Source: Gammaproteobacteria bacterium (GTDB lineage: Bacteria > Pseudomonadota > Gammaproteobacteria > Arenicellales > Arenicellaceae). Taken from it: a DNA stretch of 50,344 nt. Positions 1-8,008 of this stretch are shown in pieces. The stretch is taken from positions 16,587 to 66,930 of the forward strand of contig JAKVBA010000031.1 in the NCBI GenBank assembly GCA_022447525.1, written 5' to 3'. The notes under the pieces are model-generated. The model saw only the letters and a list, made by a program, of their open reading frames with translations, was not told the origin of the DNA and ran no database searches. The first letter of the stretch is position 1. The number at the start of each line of letters is the position of its first letter. A program made the position numbers and the translations under genes.

Positions 1-285
1 GTTGGCTTCCAGTCCGGCTATTTTTTGCTCTTTTATGAAGCTATGTCCGGGCATACTGATCTCACCTCCAATATTAAAAAGATCGTGCTGTATGGCGGTA
101 AACATAGATTCCAGCTCGCTATCATCGAGTTTGCAAATTAATAGTCCAATAACACTGTTTAGTTCATCCACCGTACCCATGGCATTCATTCGTTCATGGT
201 TTTTAGGGACTCTGGCTCCGCCACTCAGCCCGGAAGTACCGTCGTCGCCTGTTCTTGTGTATAGTTTGCTCAGCCTGTGGCCCAT
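1..285 (-). CDS. PduO-type cob(I)alamin adenosyltransferase (3' end cut by window edge)
   Basis: Cytoplasmic ATP:cob(I)alamin adenosyltransferase, which makes adenosylcobalamin, the cofactor of enzymes such as methylmalonyl-CoA mutase. The 95 visible residues carry the N-terminal signature of the PduO/MMAB family: YTRTGDDGTSGL at residues 9-20 (the ATP-binding start) and GTVDELNS at 37-44. Family members are about 180-190 residues, so roughly half lies outside the window. The start is the ATG at 285, which gives the standard family N-terminus. It begins 9 nt after the stop of the upstream histidine kinase gene, so the two are probably cotranscribed. No functional link between cobalamin and the kinase is known to me. 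The family call is firm. Confidence 0.93.
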   Translation of the reverse strand, partial: MGHRLSKLYTRTGDDGTSGLSGGARVPKNHERMNAMGTVDELNSVIGLLICKLDDSELESMFTAIQHDLFNIGGEISMPGHSFIKEQKIAGLEAN

Positions 286-294
286 TGTTGATAC

Positions 295-2514
295 CTATTT
301 AAGTTGATGGTGTGGTTGGAATGGCGTCGCTGGTTCATCCAAGGGTAATGACAACGAGAAAATGACTCCGTCTGACGTCAACAGATTGCGGGCCGATATG
401 TCGCCCCCATGGAAGCTGGCGATCAGTTTTACTATGTACAGGCCCATTCCAAGACTTATCTTCTGCGCGTCTTTACGCCCTAAAGATACTAATGGTTCAA
501 ATATTCTCTCTACCATTCCTTCAGGAAGTTTAGAGCCCTTGTTAATAATATCTATCTGAGCGAAATTATTAACTCGTTTAGCTTTTACCACAATAGATGT
601 GTTTGGAGCAGCAAAGTCGATTGCATTGTCTATCAGTTTATCTAAAGCCTGTGCTATGTAATCGGGCGCAACTTCAACTGGAAGAGGGCGAGTTTGGACA
701 ATAACCTCAAACGGCTGATTGGGGTTGGAAAAAGAGTAACCGTCCACATAGCTTTCGATTAAATCCACAAGGTCGATTTTTTCTCGATCTTCGCTTTGCA
801 TCGCTTGTTCAAGATTCGCGGCTTCAGTTAAATTCCTCAGAATTGAACCAATTCGATTTAGGCCGTTTTGAGCTCTAGTCATGTATTTGCTGTCAGCCAG
901 AGTTGGAGATTCTTGAGTTAGATTATGCAAAGATGAGTTAACCACATTTAACGGGTTGCTGACCTCATGTGCAAGCGTGTCAGGAAGCCCTCGTAAATAG
1001 TTTGTGTATTGAGACAATCGACCTAACATACTGCTTACTGATCTCGAGAGGTCTCCAATCTCATCGCCAGCCTTAGCTTCTGCATTCAGTTTGGCATTGA
1101 GGATTCTGCCATCCCGATCAATCGCGGTCTCGGTCGCGTTTCTTAATCGCCGAATCCTCATGGTTAGTCGCGAAGCAAAAACTAGAAGTGCTGTCGCAAC
1201 TGTAATCAATACCAGCAGAGTAATGCTGATGACATTTTCTAAAATAGCTTGTTGTTGTCTTAATACCTGATTGGTACTCTGCTCAACCACGACCGCACCG
1301 GGGATGTTGTCGCCTAGGTAGATAGGATGTGCTGACATTAATATAGTGCCTCGATTTTCACTGGAGGGCCCCCTCGCAGTTGAAATCTCTCCTCTAAGTG
1401 CTTTTTCGACCAGTTGATAATTTCTGGTCTGTTCATCAATCGAGGGGTCGAATTGATTGTCTGATCCGCCTTGCTCAATGATGTAGGCAAAAATAGTTTG
1501 TAAGACTACGTTGTAATAATAAGCGCTAATGTCCCACGCATATTTCAACCAATCTCCGGTATTAAGAGGTTTGACTACTTCATAAGCGGCAGTTGCATTT
1601 AGGATTTCTCCGACTACTGTACGTGGTCTTGAATCACTTCCGAATACCCAGATTCTGGTGTCGGCGCGATCGAGCCCCTTCAGAATCTTATCAATTTCAG
1701 GTGAGCGCACAAGAACCTTTGATAAAGTATCATTTTCACTTTCTGGTGTTGTGCGAACTACGGCTTCGATCGCCAGTGATTCTGGATCATCAACGTCAGC
1801 GATTGCCATACTGATTCGTGTATCAGAATGCAGCATAAATCTCGGGATCCTGAGTTCGACATTGTAACCTAGCTCGGTTAAGCGTAACTCAGCAGATAAG
1901 TCGTAATTCGGTTTACCAGTAATAGGGTATTGCCATGCGCTGTCCATCCGATAGATGCTCATTCTCCCTGCAGATCCGGTGATCAATGTGTAACGCTGCT
2001 CCGGTGAGCCAGGGGGTTGTAAGGTCAGGCGAATATGGTCAGCAGCATCCACACGTAGTAGTTCTGGACGTCTAAAAATGACACTATCATCCGTTACTTT
2101 AAAAAGAGCGTAAATAAAATTACTGCGGTAACCCATGGTGTGATCAACAGAGATAATATTACTAGGATTCAGTAATTTATCGACTGGTGATGGTTCTGAA
2201 GTCACCACTTGTTTTGCTTGTTCACCCCAGTCGCTTGGATCCCCGTTTATGTTGATGAAATTAGGCAGTGGTGCAGCATATATTTCGTTGCCTTCTAAAT
2301 TGTTCGGGTCTAATGTGGACTGCTCTGCAAACAGTTCAGGGCGATCATGCAACACAGTAGCTACTGCTCTCGAGGTTAGAGACAGTGCATCTTCTTGACC
2401 AGCCAGTAAAAACATTTTCATGTCTCTGACATAGACATAGGACATCCAGGGAATAAGCAAAAGCAGCATGGCTACTAGTAGTAGCTTGGTGCGAATCGAA
2501 AAAGGAGCGCGCAT
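295..2514 (-). CDS. pdsS: Sensor histidine kinase of the proteobacterial dedicated sortase system (PdsS-like)
   Basis: Inner-membrane sensor kinase of 739 residues. TM1 is at about 10-30 and TM2 at about 428-448, with a large periplasmic region between them. Residues about 83-245 resemble a CBM9/DOMON-like beta-sandwich: they open with the typical ININGDPSDW and contain the pattern of a binding fold. A second periplasmic part follows at about 300-420. HAMP lies at 449-505. The H-box is LAHEVSNPLN with phospho-accepting His516, the N-box is around Asn630, and the G-box is LGMGLYIV near 688-695. Length, N-terminus and architecture match the PdsS family from memory. It lies 20 nt after the response regulator gene. 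No sortase or sortase target is encoded in the window, so the pair looks orphaned here. Confidence 0.85.
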   Translation of the reverse strand: MRAPFSIRTKLLLVAMLLLLIPWMSYVYVRDMKMFLLAGQEDALSLTSRAVATVLHDRPELFAEQSTLDPNNLEGNEIYAAPLPNFININGDPSDWGEQAKQVVTSEPSPVDKLLNPSNIISVDHTMGYRSNFIYALFKVTDDSVIFRRPELLRVDAADHIRLTLQPPGSPEQRYTLITGSAGRMSIYRMDSAWQYPITGKPNYDLSAELRLTELGYNVELRIPRFMLHSDTRISMAIADVDDPESLAIEAVVRTTPESENDTLSKVLVRSPEIDKILKGLDRADTRIWVFGSDSRPRTVVGEILNATAAYEVVKPLNTGDWLKYAWDISAYYYNVVLQTIFAYIIEQGGSDNQFDPSIDEQTRNYQLVEKALRGEISTARGPSSENRGTILMSAHPIYLGDNIPGAVVVEQSTNQVLRQQQAILENVISITLLVLITVATALLVFASRLTMRIRRLRNATETAIDRDGRILNAKLNAEAKAGDEIGDLSRSVSSMLGRLSQYTNYLRGLPDTLAHEVSNPLNVVNSSLHNLTQESPTLADSKYMTRAQNGLNRIGSILRNLTEAANLEQAMQSEDREKIDLVDLIESYVDGYSFSNPNQPFEVIVQTRPLPVEVAPDYIAQALDKLIDNAIDFAAPNTSIVVKAKRVNNFAQIDIINKGSKLPEGMVERIFEPLVSLGRKDAQKISLGMGLYIVKLIASFHGGDISARNLLTSDGVIFSLSLPLDEPATPFQPHHQLK

Positions 2515-2534
2515 GTCTTATCTACCGCAATGAC

Positions 2535-3254
2535 TCAACTATCAGAGTTCCATTTATAACCGACACCAAAAACGGTTTGAATCTGCTTAAAATCACTGTC
2601 GATTTCTTTAAATTTATTCCGTATGCGTCTTATGTAGCCATTGATTGTATTGCGTTCTACATAGCTTTGACGGGTGATCTGCATCATGTTCTCGTAGGTC
2701 TTGACGTGCCCTGGGTGTCTGGCCATCGATTCAATTAGCCAGAACTCGGTAAGCGTTAGGCTTAACTCCTCACCTCGCCATTTTATCGTCATTGAGTCCT
2801 CGTTAATGCTCAGTTGATCAACGATTAAATCATCTTGGGCGCCACCTTGCTCGGCAGTTTGATTGAGACTATCCACTATCCTAAACAGTGAATTAATTCT
2901 GACACTCAAATACTGCATGTTTAGTGGTTTAGTAAGATAATCCCATGCGTCTAACCTCAAACCAGAAACTCGATCAATATCGCTGTCTCTAGCGGTGAGG
3001 AAAATAATCGGTAGAGTGGGCGATAAGGCGCGTAAATCCCGACACAAATCGAAACCACCGTCCATTTCATTTTCAAGCATGATATCCAGTATCGCTAGAT
3101 CTGGCATGTTGTCCTTCATACCTTGGAGTGCTTCAGCTCGATTTGGATATGTGTTAACAGCATAACCCGATTGTTCGAGGGCGTCCCGATAGTTCTCTCG
3201 TTGGTCGAGGTCGTCCTCAACAATGGCGACTTTACGTGGATTTTTATTTACCAT
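2535..3254 (-). CDS. pdsR: OmpR-family response regulator (PdsR-like)
   Basis: DNA-binding response regulator of 239 residues, partner of the following kinase. The receiver domain (about 8-125) has the acidic pocket Glu13-Asp14-Asp15, phospho-acceptor Asp57 in AILDIML, Thr87 in FLTARD and Lys109. The C-terminal winged helix (about 140-235) has the recognition-helix pattern NTINGYIRRIRNKF and ends with GVGYKW. The opening VAIVEDDLDQRENYRDAL and the segment LPIIFLTARDSD are typical of the PdsR family. One departure is DAWDYLTK at 102-109, where receivers usually have GADDYLTK. The gene leads the pdsR-pdsS-adenosyltransferase run; its promoter should lie in the gap upstream of 3254. Regulatory targets are unknown. 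Confidence 0.87.
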   Translation of the reverse strand: MVNKNPRKVAIVEDDLDQRENYRDALEQSGYAVNTYPNRAEALQGMKDNMPDLAILDIMLENEMDGGFDLCRDLRALSPTLPIIFLTARDSDIDRVSGLRLDAWDYLTKPLNMQYLSVRINSLFRIVDSLNQTAEQGGAQDDLIVDQLSINEDSMTIKWRGEELSLTLTEFWLIESMARHPGHVKTYENMMQITRQSYVERNTINGYIRRIRNKFKEIDSDFKQIQTVFGVGYKWNSDS

Positions 3255-3318
3255 TATGTATAGTTAACTCTATGTTTTTAAAACCAAAGTTTTTATTAGT
3301 GAGTGTCAAGTAAATCAT

Positions 3319-3678
3319 TTAACGGGCAGATTGTGTGTTATTTTGCACTAAATTAACAATGGCTTCAGCCTCAGTATCTAATACCATATTTTTACCACTA
3401 ATTAGTCCGTAAAACGTCACATTAGCGTCGTTTAATAAAAGAATGGAAATTGGACTATTGATTTGATTTCCAAGGATCGTTGGACAAACACCGTTAAGAG
3501 TGGAGCGATACCAAGGGTAGTTAACGCTGCTACACTCAGATCTTGGTCTTATGAAGTTGTAATCGGTCGACTCATGATCATTTAAAAGATGATGTAAGCG
3601 GCACTTTTTGAAGAGAGCACGGTAAAAATGAACCAGCAAGTATTTATCCCAGTCACTGATGACATGATTTATAACCAT
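3319..3678 (-). CDS. Doubtful hypothetical protein
   Basis: An open frame of up to 119 codons upstream of pdsR on the same strand. I do not recognise it. The C-terminal 65 residues look protein-like (SPISILLLNDANVTFYGLIS, then a short acidic helix), with two cysteines. The N-terminal third overlaps the better-supported plus-strand gene at 3628, and there is no convincing internal ATG with a ribosome site. It may be a short real gene with a later non-ATG start, a decayed gene, or chance. No signal peptide or membrane segment is evident. Confidence 0.22.
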   Translation of the reverse strand: MVINHVISDWDKYLLVHFYRALFKKCRLHHLLNDHESTDYNFIRPRSECSSVNYPWYRSTLNGVCPTILGNQINSPISILLLNDANVTFYGLISGKNMVLDTEAEAIVNLVQNNTQSAR

Positions 3679-3852
3679 CCTGAAAGGATTTCAGGGCCAT
3701 TGATCCCTTACGAAGCCGGTATGGAGTGCCATGAGTGGTTGTCGATTGAATTGAATCCAGAAGACGATAAAGAGATTGAGAAAATCGTGAAGAAACGCTC
3801 AAGTGAAAAACGCAGCCCCAATTTAAGTTTGATACTTGGTTCTGCAGTGTAA
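3628..3852 (+). CDS. Small conserved hypothetical protein (74 aa)
   Basis: Short soluble protein of unknown function. It opens with QVFIPVTDDMIYNHPERI, followed by GPLIPYEAGMECHEWLSIEL, then a charged Lys/Glu-rich stretch and a short hydrophobic tail. The first 45 residues have the composition and Pro/Tyr/Trp spacing of a conserved small protein family that I believe occurs in gammaproteobacteria, but I cannot name it. The ATG at 3628 follows a purine-rich GAAGAGAG about 13 nt upstream, a weak site. It stands alone between the divergent pdsR gene and the convergent aminotransferase gene. Reality as a gene is likely; function is unknown. Confidence 0.55.
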   Translation: MNQQVFIPVTDDMIYNHPERISGPLIPYEAGMECHEWLSIELNPEDDKEIEKIVKKRSSEKRSPNLSLILGSAV

Positions 3853-3963
3853 TTGATTCGATCCTTAAGCTGTGACAGTTTTTAATTAACCAGATACGTA
3901 AGCAACCGACTTTCACTTAGATTTTGGTGCACTAATCACTGTGTCTAACAAATTCCTGGTTAG

Positions 3964-5376
3964 TTAATGCGATAACACTACAGTTTCCCAATTTATATCG
4001 TAGTTATTGTGCGTGTAGGAACCATCAGGTTGCACTCGATAATGAGTTTTTAACTCGTTTATATTACCTTCTACATCTTCGATTGCCGACATCAAGCGAT
4101 CAATATCCAATTTGGTGTTATATGCACTAATGCTAACCCTTACCATGCCTCGTTTTCGATTTATGAAATCCTCTTGCTCGTACTCATCAACGCCGTCCAA
4201 GTCTAATTCCCAAAGCTCTTCTTTCAACAGGCTACTGACGTATGGATGCGCGCAAAAACACTCATTGCGAACCGCAATACCGTAATAGTCATTCAAAATG
4301 GCCGCCAGGAGTCCGTGGTCGATCAAGCTATGGTTGAAAGCAAGGGCTCCAGTTCTTGCAAGCAGATGATCTCCATATACGCGTATATTTTCATTGTCAT
4401 TTAAACGAGAAAACAGATGAGCCATTATCTCAGTTTCCGATTTCCTAAGCTCATCCATGCCAGTTTCTAATAAGACCTTCGAGACACTGGCTAGTGCTAT
4501 GGCACCTACAATATTTGGTGTGCCTGATTGCTCTCTTGCTGGATAAGAGGGGAGTAGTTCATAGTCGAAATAGCTAACCGATGATACCGATCCACCACCA
4601 AGGTCCTGCCCTCCAAGTTCTTCCATAGCTTTTTTATCGGCAATGAGCACACCTGGCGACATAGGGGTGTATAGCTTATGCCCGGAGAATATGAAAAAAT
4701 CAATATTTGAGTCATCGAGTATTGTGCGTTCATGCGCAACGCTCTGTGCTCCATCGACAATAATCTTAGCTCCATACTCGTGCGCTAAGGTTGCCATTTC
4801 CCTCACCGGGTTTTTGATACCCGTCACATTGCTAACCGACGACACTGCAACGTAATTTATTTGCGTTTTATGGTCTTTGAGAAGTTTTTCGTACTCGAGC
4901 ATATCGACTGAACCTTGTTGACTACCTTCTCCTTGCAGAGGAATGAATTTAACCTGATTGCCAAACTGTCGGTGAGGAAGGTCGTTGGCGTGATGCTCCA
5001 TTGCAGACACCAAAATAACTGGTTTCTGTGGTCTTGAGGCTTTTAAGCCTCTGGCTAGGCGATTGATTGCTGCGGTGGTGCCCGCACCAGTAAAAATTGA
5101 CGTATAAAATTCATTGGAGGCACCAACAAATCTCAGTATCTGAGAATGGGCCCAGTTCAATGCCTTAGTAGAAACTTTAGCTGAGTTGTGCACGTAACTG
5201 TGCGTATTTGAGTAATGGGGAAGCAAGCGCGATATAGCCTCTATGGAGGTAGCGCAAGCCAACGGCGAGGCTGCACCATCAAGGTGCGTGCGCGTTATTA
5301 TTGCCCCCTTGGCCGACTTGTATTGAGTGTCTAGTCCTATAAATTCAAGCTTAGATTTGTTGCTCATGGAGTCCAT
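3964..5376 (-). CDS. Class V PLP-dependent aminotransferase, cysteine desulfurase-like
   Basis: PLP enzyme of the SufS/CsdA-type fold, 470 residues against about 405-420 for SufS. HLDGAASPLA at 31-40 is the N-terminal signature. His129 (AMEHHAND) stacks on the cofactor, Asp208 (IIVDGAQ) contacts the pyridine nitrogen, and Lys234 in SGHKLYTP should form the Schiff base. A cysteine pair, Cys373 and Cys375 in RNECFCAHPY, sits where SufS carries its catalytic cysteine loop, so desulfurase or selenocysteine lyase activity is plausible. No suf or isc genes adjoin it; it is monocistronic. The extra length comes mainly from the C-terminus after 380. A second ATG three codons in (5367) is an alternative start. 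The substrate is not certain. Confidence 0.8.
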   Translation of the reverse strand: MDSMSNKSKLEFIGLDTQYKSAKGAIITRTHLDGAASPLACATSIEAISRLLPHYSNTHSYVHNSAKVSTKALNWAHSQILRFVGASNEFYTSIFTGAGTTAAINRLARGLKASRPQKPVILVSAMEHHANDLPHRQFGNQVKFIPLQGEGSQQGSVDMLEYEKLLKDHKTQINYVAVSSVSNVTGIKNPVREMATLAHEYGAKIIVDGAQSVAHERTILDDSNIDFFIFSGHKLYTPMSPGVLIADKKAMEELGGQDLGGGSVSSVSYFDYELLPSYPAREQSGTPNIVGAIALASVSKVLLETGMDELRKSETEIMAHLFSRLNDNENIRVYGDHLLARTGALAFNHSLIDHGLLAAILNDYYGIAVRNECFCAHPYVSSLLKEELWELDLDGVDEYEQEDFINRKRGMVRVSISAYNTKLDIDRLMSAIEDVEGNINELKTHYRVQPDGSYTHNNYDINWETVVLSH

Positions 5377-5520
5377 ACTGCGAATTATAAATATACATCA
5401 GCAACTTTTTGTCGTTATCACACAAATATATTTGTTGGTTGGTCTGAGTATTTCGCCCCATTTAGGGGGTAAGTCACTCTGAGATAACATACTTGCGAAG
5501 CATCTAGAGTGTGAATTGCG

Positions 5521-5566
5521 CAAAGTGATGCGCGACATCGGTGGCGATAGATGTCGCGCTACTTTG
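5521..5566. terminator. Long hairpin between the MDR and aminotransferase genes, no T-tract
   Basis: Perfect 10-bp arms GCGCGACATC (5530-5539) and GATGTCGCGC (5550-5559) are enclosed by outer arms CAAAGT (5521-5526) and ACTTTG (5561-5566), with a 3-versus-1 nt bulge between inner and outer stems. It lies just downstream of the MDR gene stop at 5578 on the minus strand. No run of T follows on that strand, so it may be a Rho-dependent or 3'-end stabilising hairpin rather than a classical intrinsic terminator. Confidence 0.55.
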
Positions 5567-5577
5567 TGATCCCTACT

Positions 5578-6702
5578 CTATTTGGTTGGATTAACCAAAT
5601 ACTTTTCACCAGTTTTTTTGGCGTTATATAGAGCGATATTTTCCGGCTTTAGCATTTCTTCTAAACTGAATTCGCCCGAGTACGTGCTGGCGAAAGTAGT
5701 ACCGATTTCAGTAGCAACACGTTTATTAAGCTCAATCACTCTATTCGGCTCTAATGTAGCGAGAGTCCTCATTAGTAGCCACCCACCGATTCCCCAGGAC
5801 ATGCCATAAGCGCGCTTTAGCATCGTTGGAGACACGTCCAAGCCACCATATAAGTAGACTTGTTTATGTTCTGGCGCCCCGTAGGTGTTCAAACCAGTAA
5901 CACCTTCGGTGAGTACGGCTTCCATAGCTGTCAGTATGTCGCTGGCCAATTGACCACCGCCAGTCGCGTCAAAAGCGAGGGTGGCGCCAGTTGACTTAAT
6001 GGCCATGTAGAGATCACTCATGTAGCTCTCTGAAGAGGAGTTAACTACATATTTAGCACCGATATCTCGAAGTATTTGTTCTTGCTCAGGTTTACGCACA
6101 ATATTTATCAGATCGATCCCATCGGCAATACAGATTCGGTTCAACATCTGACCTAGATTAGATGCCGCAGCTGTATGAACAAGAGCTTTATGACCCTCTT
6201 TACGCATTGTTTCTATCATGCAAAGGGCTGTCAATGGATTGACGAATGATGAACATGCTTGCTCTGCTGTTGTCGTTTCGGCATGCGGCAAGCACATTTG
6301 CGCCGGTGCACAAGAGTATTCAGCAAATGTTGAGCCACTTAAAATGGCTACGCGTTTGCCCATCAGTGCTTTGGCTGCATCACTACTCCCTGTTTTTACC
6401 ACTATTCCAGAGGCTTCGTTGCCCACTGGACAAGCTTGATCTAGCCTTGTTCTTACCGCTTGAGTCATTCCGGGAAATAAAGGCGCAGTCAATTTTGCGC
6501 CATCGCTATCAGGATTAAATTTTGCTTGGCTCAAGTCTGCGAGGCTAAACATAGGCCACATATCGCTCGGATTGATTGGAGCCAGTTCGATTTTTACGAT
6601 TACTTCGTGATCTTTAGGTTCAGCTAATTCGACTGTTTTGAGTTCAACGGTCAGATTTCCTTGCGATGATACTGTCGAGAAAAGTTGTTTGGTAGTGGTC
6701 AT
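5578..6702 (-). CDS. Zinc-binding dehydrogenase family (MDR) oxidoreductase
   Basis: Medium-chain dehydrogenase/reductase of 374 residues, probably a cytoplasmic NAD(P)H-dependent oxidoreductase. The GroES-like half runs to about 150, with NPSDMW at 44-49 and the family motif GNEASG at 94-99 (the quinone oxidoreductase variant of GNEGSG). The Rossmann half has LVHTAAASNLGQML at 174-187 in place of the usual GxGxxG loop, then NIVRKPEQ. This pattern belongs to an MDR subgroup often labelled quinone oxidoreductase; the substrate is unknown. No catalytic zinc ligands are obvious. The start is well set by AAGGAG 6 nt before the ATG at 6702. It appears monocistronic, with a hairpin downstream. Confidence 0.8.
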   Translation of the reverse strand: MTTTKQLFSTVSSQGNLTVELKTVELAEPKDHEVIVKIELAPINPSDMWPMFSLADLSQAKFNPDSDGAKLTAPLFPGMTQAVRTRLDQACPVGNEASGIVVKTGSSDAAKALMGKRVAILSGSTFAEYSCAPAQMCLPHAETTTAEQACSSFVNPLTALCMIETMRKEGHKALVHTAAASNLGQMLNRICIADGIDLINIVRKPEQEQILRDIGAKYVVNSSSESYMSDLYMAIKSTGATLAFDATGGGQLASDILTAMEAVLTEGVTGLNTYGAPEHKQVYLYGGLDVSPTMLKRAYGMSWGIGGWLLMRTLATLEPNRVIELNKRVATEIGTTFASTYSGEFSLEEMLKPENIALYNAKKTGEKYLVNPTK

Positions 6703-6831
6703 GTTGGCTCCTTTTGGGATTTTACTCTGTGTGTAGATTGTCGTTAGTCTATATCAGAATGGCTGTTCTGTTAATGAACCTCATTAAAGACTTGTTTGAA
6801 TAATATTCTTCGTTACATCTGCCCGTATAGA

Positions 6832-7971
6832 TTATTTGATTATTTCATTAAGAGTCTGCTGAATTGGAAATAGAACATCACTCCCCAATTGGGCACTTCT
6901 TTCAGCCGACCAGCCTGTTACTGCATTTGGTAAGTCTGCATTGTCCTTAAACGGCATCTCGATGGTGAAACTCAAGGTTCTAAAATGATCGCCAAGCCAA
7001 TTTGCAGCGATTCTTAAGTCGGCAGTGCCTTTGTCCTCTTTTGGATACCCATATTTATCCTGAAAATCAGGGGAGATTGCCATATAGGCGTTTTTAAAAA
7101 TTTCCTCTAAACCTGCATGCCGTTCGTCGTAACTTTCATTGCCTTCACAACCGGCCACGAAGTTGTAGGGTAACTCTTCATCTCCATGGATGTCTAAAAA
7201 TAGATCACCACCCTCGAGAATCATTCTTTGCCTAACAAGGTAGACCTCGGGGCTCGTTTCCAAGCTGGGCTCTAACCATTCTCGGTTTAAATTGGCTCCA
7301 GCTGCATTGGTTCTGAGGTTACCACGAGCAGATCCATCTGGATTCATATTTGGCACCACAAAAAACGCCGTGTTCTTCAGCATTTGTTTTGCAATCGGAT
7401 TGTCTTCATCAAGTAATGAGTGAAGAAAGCCCTCTATAAACCATTCAGCCATGGTTTCCCCTGGGTGTTGGCGAGCCATTAACCAGACTTTCTTTCGCGG
7501 TGATTCAAAATTGCCTATTTTCAATAAGGTGATTGCTCGGCCGTCCACAGTTTCCCCTAGATGTTCAGCTTCGCATCTACTATCAGACTGAGCCCAGGCC
7601 AGTAAGTCTAAATGGCGTTCATGACTGTAGGGCGTAAAGTAGGCGAAATAAACTGTGCTTTCACTCAAGGTGATTTCAAATTGCAATTCACCATCGATAA
7701 ACCGTGATGATGTTCGAAACCAATCTTGTCGGTTATATGAAGTACAGACGTTATAGTCTTGCCAACCTTTACTATAAGAGCTTTGGCCTGCATTCATAAG
7801 TCTAAGCTTATAGGTTTCGCCAATCTCACCAGTTAAGGAGAAATGAAACCATTGAAAAAAGTCTGAGGCGTTATCCTTTTTTATATTGAGTTTAATATTC
7901 TGCGAATCGCGAGCGTCGATGATTTCTATGCTGCCAGAGTCGAAACTAGAATTGAGCGTTAATTTTGTCAT
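6832..7971 (-). CDS. M14 family cytosolic carboxypeptidase (AGBL/CCP-like)
   Basis: Zinc metallocarboxypeptidase of the M14 family, 379 residues, with no signal peptide. Residues 1-115 form the beta-rich N-terminal domain typical of the cytosolic carboxypeptidase subgroup (WFHFSLTGEIGETYKLRL, SYNRQDWFRT). The catalytic domain has zinc ligands His169 and Glu172 in RQHPGETMAEW and His262 in DIHGDEELPY, substrate-binding Asn229-Arg230 in GANLNREW, and the catalytic Glu338 in TIEMPFKD. All key residues are present, so it should be active. Bacterial members are usually annotated only as M14-type cytosolic carboxypeptidase; the physiological substrate is unknown. It is a single gene, 37 nt from the stop of the beta-helix gene upstream. 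Confidence 0.9.
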   Translation of the reverse strand: MTKLTLNSSFDSGSIEIIDARDSQNIKLNIKKDNASDFFQWFHFSLTGEIGETYKLRLMNAGQSSYSKGWQDYNVCTSYNRQDWFRTSSRFIDGELQFEITLSESTVYFAYFTPYSHERHLDLLAWAQSDSRCEAEHLGETVDGRAITLLKIGNFESPRKKVWLMARQHPGETMAEWFIEGFLHSLLDEDNPIAKQMLKNTAFFVVPNMNPDGSARGNLRTNAAGANLNREWLEPSLETSPEVYLVRQRMILEGGDLFLDIHGDEELPYNFVAGCEGNESYDERHAGLEEIFKNAYMAISPDFQDKYGYPKEDKGTADLRIAANWLGDHFRTLSFTIEMPFKDNADLPNAVTGWSAERSAQLGSDVLFPIQQTLNEIIK

Positions 7972-8008
7972 TGTAGGCTAGAGTGTATTTATTATTTGCT
8001 GATTTATT

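Noticed and set aside
2-307. 101-codon plus-strand open frame at the window start
   Set aside because: It is antisense to the cobalamin adenosyltransferase gene, whose minus-strand translation has clear family motifs.
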